Positions 1 to 6,530 of a DNA stretch of 15,739 nt are shown piece after piece. The stretch spans positions 1 through 15,739 of the forward strand of contig JAAYZQ010000102.1 in assembly GCA_012514775.1 (NCBI GenBank), read 5' to 3'. The stretch is from Anaerolineaceae bacterium. Its GTDB lineage: Bacteria > Chloroflexota > Anaerolineae > JAAYZQ01. How positions within the stretch are numbered: the stretch's first letter is position 1; each line of letters opens with the position of its first letter. The notes under the pieces were generated by a model. The model saw only the letters and a program-made list of their open reading frames with translations, searched no databases and was not told the origin of the DNA. The translations under genes were made by a program, and so were the position numbers.

Positions 1-150
1 CCGCACCCGAATCACCGCCGATGCCTGGTAAATGGGTGTTATCTCGAGCGTGCCACTGATAGTAGCAGCGAGGGTCGTCAGAAATGTAACAACGATCACC
101 CACTTTCGTCGCCACAGAATGTCCCAATAAGCTCTTAGTTCCATGGGCAT
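1..150 (-). CDS. Wzz-type polysaccharide chain-length regulator, N-terminal fragment
   Basis: Partial gene that runs off the left edge; 50 codons are visible. The product starts MPMELRAYWDILWRRKW, followed by a hydrophobic segment (about residues 17-33) and then PIYQASAVIRV (39-49). A short cytoplasmic start, one transmembrane helix and a P-x-Y-x-A-x-A-x-I-x-V stretch are typical of the Wzz / GumC / CapA-type polysaccharide co-polymerase N-terminus. Such proteins sit in the inner membrane and set the chain length of exported polysaccharide, sometimes fused to a tyrosine kinase that would lie outside this window. Two in-frame ATGs are possible, at 150 and 144. The Shine-Dalgarno AGAGGTGAGG ends directly before 150, and its GAGGTG core suits the ATG at 144 better (9-nt spacing). 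The gene follows the aminotransferase by 62 bp on the same strand, so it probably belongs to the same operon. The family call is firm for so short a piece; the subtype is not. Confidence 0.75.
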   Translation of the reverse strand, partial: MPMELRAYWDILWRRKWVIVVTFLTTLAATISGTLEITPIYQASAVIRVR

Positions 151-212
151 CCTCACCTCTTGAAAGCGCCTTTCGGTGACTGGGTCAGGTACTGCCTTTC
201 CGATGGACCTGA

Positions 213-1331
213 CTACTTTACTTGTTGGGATTCTACGCTCAAGTCGAGCACTCTGCCGGCCACGTACTGCACCTGTTCCGCTGTCATCTCCGGAAACATG
301 GGCAGCGACAGGACCATATCGCTCACTCGCTCGGCCACCGGGAACTGTCCCCGCTGAAACCCATTGCCGGCGTAAAAGGGCTGCAAGTGGATCGGGATGG
401 GATAGTGGATGGCGGTCCCGATTCCCTGTTCCCGGAGATAGGCCTGCATCACCTCCCGCTGCGCCGACTGGACGACGTACAGGTGATAGACGTGGGTCGC
501 GCCGGGGGTCTCTACCGGTGTGACGACGTCGCTCCCGGCCAGGAGCTCGGTGTACAGCGCCGCGTGGCGCCGCCGGGCCTCGATCCAGCCTGGCAGGTGG
601 CGCAGCTTGACGCGCAGCACGGCTGCCTGAAGGGTATCCATGCGATGGTTAAAGGGCGGCAGCTCGTGGAGATACTTGGCTTTCTGTCCGCAGTTGCGCA
701 TGGCCCGCACCTGCTCGGCCACAGCGGCGTCGTTGGTAACCAGGATGCCTGCATCGCCGCAGGCGCCCAGGTTCTTTGTCGGGTAGAAGCTGAAGGCGCC
801 CGCGTGGCCCATGGAGCCGGCGCGAGAGCCGTTGTAAAGCGCGCCGTGGGCCTGGCAGGCGTCTTCGACGACCACCAGGCCGTGCTCCTCGGCCACGCGA
901 AGGATGGCATCCATGTTGGCAGGCAAGCCGTAGAGATGCACGGGGATGATGCCCTTCGTGCGCGGTGTGATGGCCGCCTCGATCTGGCTCACGTCCAGGT
1001 TATAGGTCGCCGGCTCCACGTCCACCAGGACCGGACGCGCCCCAGCAAAGGTCACGGCGGCCGCCGTGGCGACAAAGGTGTGCGCCGGGACGATCACCTC
1101 GTCGCCCGGGCCGATGCCCAGGGCCCGTAAACCCAGCTCCAGGGCGGCTAGCCCGCTATCCACCCCGACAGCGTACCTGGTGCCACAGAATTCGGCAAAC
1201 TCCTCTTCGAATTGGGCAACCTCCTTGCCCAGGGCAAAGTCGGCGCGCTCCATCACCCGCTGGATGGCTTCGCTCAACTCGTGCTGTAGAGTCCGATGCT
1301 GATTGGGCAGATCGACGAACGGTACGTTCAT
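213..1331 (-). CDS. DegT/DnrJ/EryC1-family PLP sugar aminotransferase
   Basis: Complete 372-residue type I fold PLP enzyme of the DegT/DnrJ/EryC1/StrS family, the usual length. Visible motifs: PAHTFVATA (82-90) in the cofactor region, VVEDACQAHGA (154-164) with D157 expected to contact the pyridine nitrogen, and SFYPTKNLGACGD (181-193) with K186 as the Schiff-base lysine. The family transaminates keto-sugar nucleotides using glutamate. Its closest functional analogues in this gene setting are WbpE/WlbC or GnnB, which aminate a 3-keto UDP-sugar made by a Gfo/Idh/MocA dehydrogenase; such a dehydrogenase gene lies two genes upstream. Its ATG overlaps the acyltransferase stop by 4 bp (ATGA), so the two are very likely translationally coupled. 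The substrate is inferred from the neighbours. A 3- or 4-amino deoxyhexose pathway is the alternative, although no dTDP-sugar dehydratase or ketoisomerase is visible here. Confidence 0.93.
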   Translation of the reverse strand: MNVPFVDLPNQHRTLQHELSEAIQRVMERADFALGKEVAQFEEEFAEFCGTRYAVGVDSGLAALELGLRALGIGPGDEVIVPAHTFVATAAAVTFAGARPVLVDVEPATYNLDVSQIEAAITPRTKGIIPVHLYGLPANMDAILRVAEEHGLVVVEDACQAHGALYNGSRAGSMGHAGAFSFYPTKNLGACGDAGILVTNDAAVAEQVRAMRNCGQKAKYLHELPPFNHRMDTLQAAVLRVKLRHLPGWIEARRRHAALYTELLAGSDVVTPVETPGATHVYHLYVVQSAQREVMQAYLREQGIGTAIHYPIPIHLQPFYAGNGFQRGQFPVAERVSDMVLSLPMFPEMTAEQVQYVAGRVLDLSVESQQVK

Positions 1332-1999
1332 GGTTGACTCCGTGCGGCAGCTTGCCGCGATCGTACATCCAAGCCTGCGACGTAAGCATGATCCACAAGC
1401 CCGAAAGGACAGGGCAACTCGTCGACCGTTCCCACCGGCCGGGCTGGATTGCCGTAAACCACGGCCAGGGGAGGGATGTCGTGGGTTACGACGCTCCCGG
1501 CCCCAATGAGTGCGCCTTCGCCGATGGTGATGTGCGGCAACAGGGTAGCGTTAACCCCGATGCGCGCCCCGCGCTTGATCGTCGGTCCTCGCATGCACAG
1601 CCCCCATAGAGGATGGGGATCGTTGGCAATGATCACGCCTGGTGCCAAAAAGACCTCGTCTTCGAGGATCGTAAACTGGGCTACGTAGACGTTGCAGTGG
1701 ATCTTGACGTTGTTGCCGATCTGGCAGCCATAGTCGATGGTCGAGCTGTTCCAGATGTTGAGATGGTCGCCGATAACGTTCTCCTCGCGGATGACCACGT
1801 TGTGGCCGGTCTCCAGGCCGGCTCCGATGGTGGAGCCGGCATAGATCACCGTTCCGCACCGGATTCGGGCCCCGGATCCGATGCGCAACGTCTCGTCAGG
1901 GATGCGCCGGCCGCCCAGGTAGCCCAGCATGGCACCCGGCTCGACGTTGCACGCAACACCCAGTATGATCTCGACAAGATCGGGCTGCGAATCTCTCAT
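1328..1999 (-). CDS. Left-handed beta-helix sugar O/N-acyltransferase (WbpD/WlbB-like)
   Basis: Complete 223-residue protein dominated by imperfect hexapeptide repeats (about residues 40-185) with the I/V/L-G-x-x-x-x pattern of left-handed beta-helix acetyltransferases, which act as trimers using acetyl-CoA. Diagnostic pieces are EDEVFLAPGVIIANDPHP (113-130), the usual loop in amino-sugar N-acetyltransferases of the WbpD/WlbB/FdtC type, and VVYGNPAR (180-187), the common closing motif of the domain. It lies between the dehydrogenase (52-bp gap) and the aminotransferase (4-bp overlap), which suggests that it acetylates the amine installed by the latter. About 35 residues after the GNPAR motif, ending in a Gln/Ala/Arg-rich tail, are outside the helix. 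The start at 1999 has only a modest AGAGAG upstream. Enzyme class is certain; N- rather than O-acylation and the exact sugar are inferred. Confidence 0.9.
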   Translation of the reverse strand: MRDSQPDLVEIILGVACNVEPGAMLGYLGGRRIPDETLRIGSGARIRCGTVIYAGSTIGAGLETGHNVVIREENVIGDHLNIWNSSTIDYGCQIGNNVKIHCNVYVAQFTILEDEVFLAPGVIIANDPHPLWGLCMRGPTIKRGARIGVNATLLPHITIGEGALIGAGSVVTHDIPPLAVVYGNPARPVGTVDELPCPFGLVDHAYVAGLDVRSRQAAARSQP

Positions 2000-2051
2000 G
2001 TCTGCTCTCTGCCTTGACGATGGTTTGCGCCTGGAAATGGCTGAATTCCTC

Positions 2052-3149
2052 TCAGGCGAGTGATTTCCCGGGCACCGGTTCTACGGCGCACGCATCCCAC
2101 ACTTGTTGAGAACTGGGCTGCTCTTCCTCGTCATACCAGGTGATGGCCTCGGGCGTCCCGCCGTGGTACAACGAGCGCGCGGCCGCTTCCAACACACGGA
2201 CAACCTTCAATCCATTGCGGCCGCAGGTCAACGGCTTGCAGCCGCTGGCAACGCATTCGATAAAATGCTGGCACTCGAGGCGGAGCGGCTCGGTGAAACG
2301 GATGTTGGGGATCACGATGTCGCCAGAGCGGTAGTTGCATTGGAACTCGCCGAACGTGTCCGTGTAGGGCGGTGGCTCGACGCCCTTGTCATAGATCTTG
2401 AGCTTTTCCAGGTTTTCTACGTCGTCATAGACCACCATCTTCTGGCTGCCGACGACGGTAATGCGCCGCACTTTGCAGGGATCGAGCCAGCTTACGTGCA
2501 CGTGGGCCAGGATTTCGTCGGGAAACTCCAGGTTCAGGTAGGCGATGTCGGCCTTGCCCTTGAAAATGCAATCGGCCCCCAGGGCATTGACCAGCAGCGG
2601 ATCTGAACCAAGCAGGTAGAGAAGAATCGAGATGTCGTGGGGAGCGAGATCCCAGAGCACGTCAAGGCCGGGCTGAAACAATCCCAGGTTTACCCGCACC
2701 GCATCCACGTAGAGGATCTTGCCCAATTCGCCATCGTCGATAAGGGCCTTGAGGGCGCGCACGGCCGGATTGTACTCGAATGTGTGCCCCACCATGAGGG
2801 TCAATCCTCGCTCTTCGGCGATGCTGATGAGCTCTTCTGCATCCTGGCTTTTGAGCGTAAGTGGCTTCTCCACAAGCACGTGGAGCCCGTGTAGAAGGCA
2901 ATCTTTTGCCAGCCGGAAGTGCGTACTGGGTGGCGTTGCCACCACGACTGCGTCAAGCGACATTGAGAAAAGCTCGGCGTGGTTGTCGGTGACCTTGACG
3001 GCGGGATAGCGGGCTTGCACGTGTTCCAGGCGCTCAGGCCTCAGGTCCGCGACGGCTACAAGATTCGATCCGGGTATTTCGGCGAGATTGCGGATCAGGT
3101 TTGGGCCCCAATAACCGCACCCGATGACGCCGACTTGTACAGGGTTCAC
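2052..3149 (-). CDS. Gfo/Idh/MocA-family NAD(P)-dependent sugar-nucleotide dehydrogenase
   Basis: Complete 365-residue oxidoreductase. The N-terminal Rossmann fold starts GVIGCGYWGPN (7-17), with the glycines at 10, 12 and 15. EKP (94-96) supplies the conserved catalytic lysine K95, and DLAPHDISIL (167-176) carries the active-site H171 and D172 of the C-terminal alpha/beta domain. In polysaccharide clusters such enzymes oxidise C3 of UDP-GlcNAc or UDP-GlcNAc uronate (GnnA, WbpB/WlbA). That fits the acyltransferase and aminotransferase genes directly downstream. The start is GTG at 3149, preceded by a near-perfect Shine-Dalgarno AAGGAGG with 5-nt spacing. It is the first recognisable gene of the left operon. 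No good promoter is visible in the 150 bp directly upstream; the best candidate on this strand is about 1.1 kb away, at 4252-4280. Family is secure; the precise substrate is an inference. Confidence 0.92.
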   Translation of the reverse strand: MNPVQVGVIGCGYWGPNLIRNLAEIPGSNLVAVADLRPERLEHVQARYPAVKVTDNHAELFSMSLDAVVVATPPSTHFRLAKDCLLHGLHVLVEKPLTLKSQDAEELISIAEERGLTLMVGHTFEYNPAVRALKALIDDGELGKILYVDAVRVNLGLFQPGLDVLWDLAPHDISILLYLLGSDPLLVNALGADCIFKGKADIAYLNLEFPDEILAHVHVSWLDPCKVRRITVVGSQKMVVYDDVENLEKLKIYDKGVEPPPYTDTFGEFQCNYRSGDIVIPNIRFTEPLRLECQHFIECVASGCKPLTCGRNGLKVVRVLEAAARSLYHGGTPEAITWYDEEEQPSSQQVWDACAVEPVPGKSLA

Positions 3150-3506
3150 TCTTTCCTCCTTGCGCTGGTTGCACCGGCTCTTGGGTCAGAGAGACCACGA
3201 GCGGCGCTGTCTTGTCCGGAATGCTGGCCAGAACGACGGGAGTCGGGGCTCCGCCACAAGGGCAACCAGGTGGTTAAGAACGCCTTGTCATCCTAGTCGG
3301 TGCAGAAGGTAAGCGCAGGTCAGGTTCCGTGGATCGTGATCCCAAAAGATCATCCTCGCCGGGCCTGGAGCGCTACATCCGTCAAGCCCGGCGTTCCACC
3401 ATAGGAGGCGATCGCCTGACCGATCAGTCCGAGGTGCCTTCCTCGGGTCGAACTCCTAATTTGACTTTCTTGCGGACTATGAAAACTGGGGTGCCGCCAA
3501 GGATTA

Positions 3507-3515
3507 TGGTACAAT
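3507..3515 (+). promoter_or_regulatory. Extended -10 promoter candidate, plus strand
   Basis: TGGTACAAT matches the extended -10 pattern TGnTATAAT with one change. The same TACAAT hexamer serves fmt and ffh in this window. No -35 box is found at normal spacing (TTGACT at 3461-3466 is 43 bp away). It points into the gene-free region, where no reading frame follows: the first ATG (3537) is followed at once by TAA. Confidence 0.35.
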
Positions 3516-3564
3516 ACGGAGGTTAATAGGACGTCAATGTAAAGTTGGGGATTCGTTTGGGATC

Positions 3565-3584
3565 AGGTTAAACAGCTTTAACTT
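3565..3584. repeat. Small hairpin, 8-bp stem with CAGC tetraloop
   Basis: AGGTTAAA and TTTAACTT pair around CAGC, with one G-U pair when read on the plus strand. The hairpin lies about 45 nt downstream of the expected start of the 3507-3515 promoter. TAAAGTT (3540-3546) could alternatively pair with AACTTTA (3580-3586), so two exclusive folds are possible. Confidence 0.4.
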
Positions 3585-3704
3585 TATCAGCCAGGCTCCG
3601 CCGATCTGGCATTCCCTGCTCTCGTGCAAGACGGGCGTTTTGGACAAAAAGTGTGCATCTGGCAGCGGGAGTGATGAGACTGCGATGGAACCCTCTGTCG
3701 ATCC

Positions 3705-3744
3705 AAAAAGTGCCGGATGTGGACTCCTGACCCACCACATCCGG
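3705..3744 (-). terminator. Intrinsic-terminator-like hairpin, minus strand, inside the gene-free region
   Basis: CCGGATGTGG (3713-3722) pairs perfectly with CCACATCCGG (3735-3744) around a 12-nt loop. On the minus strand the stem is followed after CAC by five T (plus-strand A at 3705-3709). The plus strand has no T run after the stem, so it acts leftward if it acts at all. It lies downstream of the minus-strand promoter at 4252-4280 and upstream of the dehydrogenase gene. It could end a transcript of about 540 nt or act as an attenuator. Confidence 0.5.
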
Positions 3745-4251
3745 GATCAACGTCGACATCGTCACCATTGAAGACCGCCTTGGGCGTATGAGGGTATGTT
3801 GACCTCACAGGAGCAAGTCTAACTGAAATCCTGTTTGGTCGCGCTGATCACACGCCATATCGTTCCAACCGCGAGATATGGGACGTGTTTGTGAGCCTGT
3901 CCTGCTCGTCGCCTCCCTTGAGGGCCAGAGGTGCACTCCTTGACGTCGATCTCGGTGTTGCAGTTGCAATGTCTGCCTGGATTGCCTTGTCAAGAGAGAC
4001 TGCGTCTTTTGCGTCGGTGCTGTGCGGGTTGGAGGTCCGCCCACAGGTACAGCCATGACCTCGAGAGTCGGCCTTTGACAATCCAGTCGCCCTGGCTAGG
4101 GGTATACCGACCAGTTCTGAGCTATAACCGCGGGATCATTCTCGATGTATCGAGTACGGCACGGTACCGATGTCGCACTGACGACGGTCCTGCGCTATGT
4201 GGTTAAATATGATGGCAAAGTGCGGATCGCGATGAAACCTTGACTACGTAC

Positions 4252-4280
4252 AGTGTACACGTTGAAGCCGTTTTTGTCAA
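4252..4280 (-). promoter_or_regulatory. Sigma-70-type promoter candidate, minus strand
   Basis: TTGACA (4280-4275, minus) is separated by exactly 17 bp from TACACT (4257-4252), four of six matches to TATAAT. Transcription would start near 4245 and run left. The next recognisable gene that way is the dehydrogenase, whose start is at 3149, so the transcript has either a leader of about 1.1 kb or ends at the hairpin at 3705-3744. Confidence 0.45.
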
Positions 4281-4497
4281 GATGTCAGCGTCTAAAACGG
4301 TACGGCTGTTGCCAAGTTGGCAGCTCCCCACAAGGCTCGCGGGGGCTCGGCAGATCTCCCGCCTTACGAAGCCGCGCGCGACCGCAGGGAGTGCCGATCC
4401 CGACATGGCCTATAACAGCCCGGCCCGAAGTCATAGACAAGGCAAAAGCCGTGGTCTGAACGGCAGCGAACCCCAAGTCCGGCTGCCCCCTCCGCCG

Positions 4498-5070
4498 CTA
4501 CCCCGTCCACAAGGCGCCGCTTCGCGCCCGGGAGAGCAAGCTGGCCAGCTCGTCGGGGCCCAGCTCCAGGATGCGGCCGGGGATGCCCAGGTGGTAGCCG
4601 AGCTTGTCCATGTTCTCCTCGAAACGGGCCTGCATGGCGTCCGGGGTGGCGATGACCTCGGGATGGTTGGAACGCACCAGGAACCGGGCCGTCTGTGCCA
4701 CGGCGGCCGGGTCTTCGAAGAGGAGCACGCAGCCCTCCCGAAAGTTGACCTCGTTGGTGGCGATGCCGGCCACGTTCTCCCAGGGCACGTCCAACAGGTA
4801 GGCCGGGGTGTGCAGGCGAAAGCCGGACCGGCTGACGGCCAGGTGCCAGCGGGCGCGCATGGTGCTCACGATCATCCAGGCGGCGACGCCAAACCCCAGG
4901 AGGCCCACCGTCCCCAGGGCGATGGGCGTCCACAGGATGCCCTCGCCGCCGAGGAGGCCGGCGCCGAGGAGAGCCAGGCTGACCAGGCTCATGAAGACAA
5001 TGATGACCAGCGCCCAAATGGCCCGCCGGCGGTTCTTTTCGACGACGATGACGTCTTCCTCCGATTTCAC
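4498..5070 (-). CDS. Two-helix membrane protein with possible PH-like C-terminal domain
   Basis: This 190-residue protein begins at GTG 5070, 20 bp after the ssnA stop. A GGAGG lies about 11 nt upstream, which is long but is the only good ribosome binding site. A charged start (1-16, KNRRR) precedes two hydrophobic helices (about 17-40 and 45-70). Then comes a basic MRARW segment and a soluble domain in which SGFRLHTPAYLLDVPWENVA (82-101) resembles the strand-turn-strand of small bacterial PH-like domains (STM3941 type). The acidic and helical C-terminus ends RARSGALWTG. The reading frame stays open upstream through ssnA, but codons there are a shadow of that gene. Function is unknown. It shares strand and close spacing with ssnA, so co-transcription is likely. 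The family assignment is tentative. Confidence 0.75.
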   Translation of the reverse strand: MKSEEDVIVVEKNRRRAIWALVIIVFMSLVSLALLGAGLLGGEGILWTPIALGTVGLLGFGVAAWMIVSTMRARWHLAVSRSGFRLHTPAYLLDVPWENVAGIATNEVNFREGCVLLFEDPAAVAQTARFLVRSNHPEVIATPDAMQARFEENMDKLGYHLGIPGRILELGPDELASLLSRARSGALWTG

Positions 5071-5090
5071 GCTGTCCCCATCCTCCGAGA

Positions 5091-6443
5091 TCAGATCCGC
5101 TGCCACAGCTTGCCCGCCAGCTCCCGCGCCCGGGCCGCGATGCCCTCCTCGTCCAGGGTCAGCAGCTTGCCGTCGCGCATGAGCACCCGGCCCCCGACGA
5201 TAGTCGTGGTCACGCCCGTGCCGTCGATGCCAAAGATGGTGTGCCAGGGCAGGTTGCCGGCGTCCAGGGGTGTCGGCGGGTGATAGTCCACCAGGATGAC
5301 GTCGGCCGGGGCGCCCGGGGCCAGGTGGCCAAAGTCGGGGCCCAGCCCGGGAAAGAACGTCCGGGCGATGCGCGGGTTGTGATCCCACAGCATGCGCAGG
5401 ACGGTGTCGGCCGGCAGGGTACGCGGGTCGCGAGTGGCCTGCTTGTGGACCAGGTAGGCAGCCGCCATTTCGGTAAACATGTTGTTGGTAAAGCCGTCGT
5501 TTCCCAGGCCCACGGGAATGCCGATGTGCAGCATCCACGGCAGGTCGGGCGTGCCCACGGCGTTGTTCATGTTCGAGCGGGGGTTCTGGACGACCATCGT
5601 GCCGCTGTCCAGCAGCATCTCGGTCTCGATGCGATCTACGTGGACGGCGTGGGCGGCGATGGTGCGCGGCCCCAGGATACCAAACTTGTGCAGGCGCTCG
5701 ACGACGCGCAGGGCGCTCTTGCGCAGGCTGTCGTCGACGTCGGCCTTGTCCTCGGCGACGTGGATGTGAAATCCGGCCTCGAGGGGCCCGGCCGCACGGA
5801 CGCACGCCTCCAGCGTCTCGTCCGACAGGGTGAGGGAGGCGTGGAGGCCAAAGGTGGCGGCCAGGCGCTGGTCCTGGCCCATCTCGTGGTCTCGAACGCG
5901 CCGCAGGAAACGCACGTTCTCGGCGATGCCGGCGCGCATGGCCTCCGGGCCGTCGCGATCGGTGACCTCGTAGCACAGGCAGGCGCGGACGCCCGCCTGC
6001 TCCACGGCCGAGGCAATCTGATCCAGGCTGCCCGTGATTTCGCCCTGGCTGGCGTGGTGGTCGAGGAGCGTCGTCGTGCCGTGGCGGATGGCGTCGACGA
6101 GGCAGACCAGGGCGCTGTAGTGCACGTCGTCGCGCCAGAGGGCCTTGTCCAGGCGCCACCACAGCTTCTCGAGGATCTCCGGGAAGTTGCCTGCCGGCTC
6201 GCCGGGCAGGGCCATGCCCCGGGAAAAGGCACCGTAGAAATGGGTGTGGGCGCAGATGATGCCCGGCAGGACCAGTTGGCCGCGGGCGTCGATGCGCTCC
6301 TCGCCCGCCCGCCCGTAGCGCGCTTCCAGGTCGGCGCCGGGCCCCAGGTCGGCGATGCGCCCGTCCTGGACGTAGAGGGCGCCGCCGGGGATCACGCGAT
6401 TGGGCGTGCCCATGGTCACGAGCGTGCCGTTGACGATCAACAT
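5091..6443 (-). CDS. ssnA: SsnA-type putative aminohydrolase (metal-dependent amidohydrolase)
   Basis: Complete 450-residue member of the amidohydrolase superfamily, close to the roughly 440 residues of E. coli SsnA. Metal-binding and catalytic motifs are all present: HTH (H66, H68), HIHVAED (H228, with E231 as the likely acid/base), AAHAVH (H265) and GLGNDG (D316). The stretch FYGAFSRGMALPGEP (69-83) and the ACLCYEVTDRDG segment (154-165) are what I recognise as SsnA rather than generic guanine or cytosine deaminase. The small N- and C-terminal beta-domain strands (1-60 and 380-425) frame the barrel. SsnA is usually found near selenium-dependent molybdenum hydroxylase or YgfK-type genes and is thought to act on purine-like or cyclic amidine substrates. 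No such genes are visible here. ATG 6443 has an AAGGAGA Shine-Dalgarno. Its substrate is unknown. Confidence 0.9.
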   Translation of the reverse strand: MLIVNGTLVTMGTPNRVIPGGALYVQDGRIADLGPGADLEARYGRAGEERIDARGQLVLPGIICAHTHFYGAFSRGMALPGEPAGNFPEILEKLWWRLDKALWRDDVHYSALVCLVDAIRHGTTTLLDHHASQGEITGSLDQIASAVEQAGVRACLCYEVTDRDGPEAMRAGIAENVRFLRRVRDHEMGQDQRLAATFGLHASLTLSDETLEACVRAAGPLEAGFHIHVAEDKADVDDSLRKSALRVVERLHKFGILGPRTIAAHAVHVDRIETEMLLDSGTMVVQNPRSNMNNAVGTPDLPWMLHIGIPVGLGNDGFTNNMFTEMAAAYLVHKQATRDPRTLPADTVLRMLWDHNPRIARTFFPGLGPDFGHLAPGAPADVILVDYHPPTPLDAGNLPWHTIFGIDGTGVTTTIVGGRVLMRDGKLLTLDEEGIAARARELAGKLWQRI

Positions 6444-6480
6444 GTCCCTTCTCCTTCCCCCCGAGTCTGTTGGGGAGGGT

Positions 6481-6530
6481 TCGTAGTAACGGCTTTAGCC
6501 GTCCAAAAACGACTGAAGTCGTTACTACGA
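6481..6530. repeat. 50-bp nested inverted repeat (REP/MITE-like element)
   Basis: Arms at 6481-6502 and 6509-6530 match at 19 of 22 positions around a CCAAAA spacer, and the outer 11 bp (TCGTAGTAACG) are perfect. Each arm also holds its own perfect hairpin: ACGGCT-TT-AGCCGT in the left and ACGACT-GA-AGTCGT in the right. The three differences between the arms keep each inner hairpin intact. The right arm contains the last codon and the TAG stop (6525-6527) of the M32 peptidase. The architecture is that of dispersed REP-like or miniature elements, and I associate the sequence type with Chloroflexota genomes. Only one copy is in this window. Confidence 0.75.

Larger units (their letters stand above)
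3150..4497. other. Gene-free region of about 1.35 kb between the polysaccharide operon and the PH-like gene
   Basis: No open frame here has a family signature, a convincing ribosome binding site or GC-rich third positions like the flanking genes. GC content is visibly lower than in the neighbours. The longest frames (under about 92 codons) are Ser/Arg/Thr-rich without recognisable domains. One minus-strand frame at 3568-3768 reads somewhat more protein-like near its end but was not recognised. The region contains two promoter-like signals on opposite strands (3507-3515 plus, 4252-4280 minus), a terminator-like hairpin (3705-3744 minus), a small perfect hairpin (3565-3584), a 12-bp palindrome AGGCGATCGCCT (3406-3417) and a 7-bp inverted repeat (3358-3364 with 3386-3392). 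It may be a leader region, non-coding RNA loci or decayed genes. Confidence 0.6.

Noticed and set aside
3461..3466. TTGACT as -35 box for the TACAAT at 3510
   Set aside because: The spacing is 43 bp, far from 16-18.
3518..3542. GGAGG followed by ATG-TAA, a start-stop minimal frame
   Set aside because: Spacing of 14 nt is too long and the context can arise by chance; there is no evidence of translation.
3568..4081. Short minus-strand frames (66-83 codons) in the gene-free region
   Set aside because: No family resemblance, weak or absent ribosome binding sites and third-base composition unlike the neighbours. A decayed gene cannot be excluded for 3568-3768.
4075..4108. TTGACA (4075-4080) with TATACC (4103-4108) as a plus-strand promoter
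   Set aside because: The spacer of 22 bp is too long.
4462..4487. GGCAGC/GCTGCC inverted repeat as terminator of the PH-like gene
   Set aside because: Only a 6-bp stem and no T run on the minus strand.
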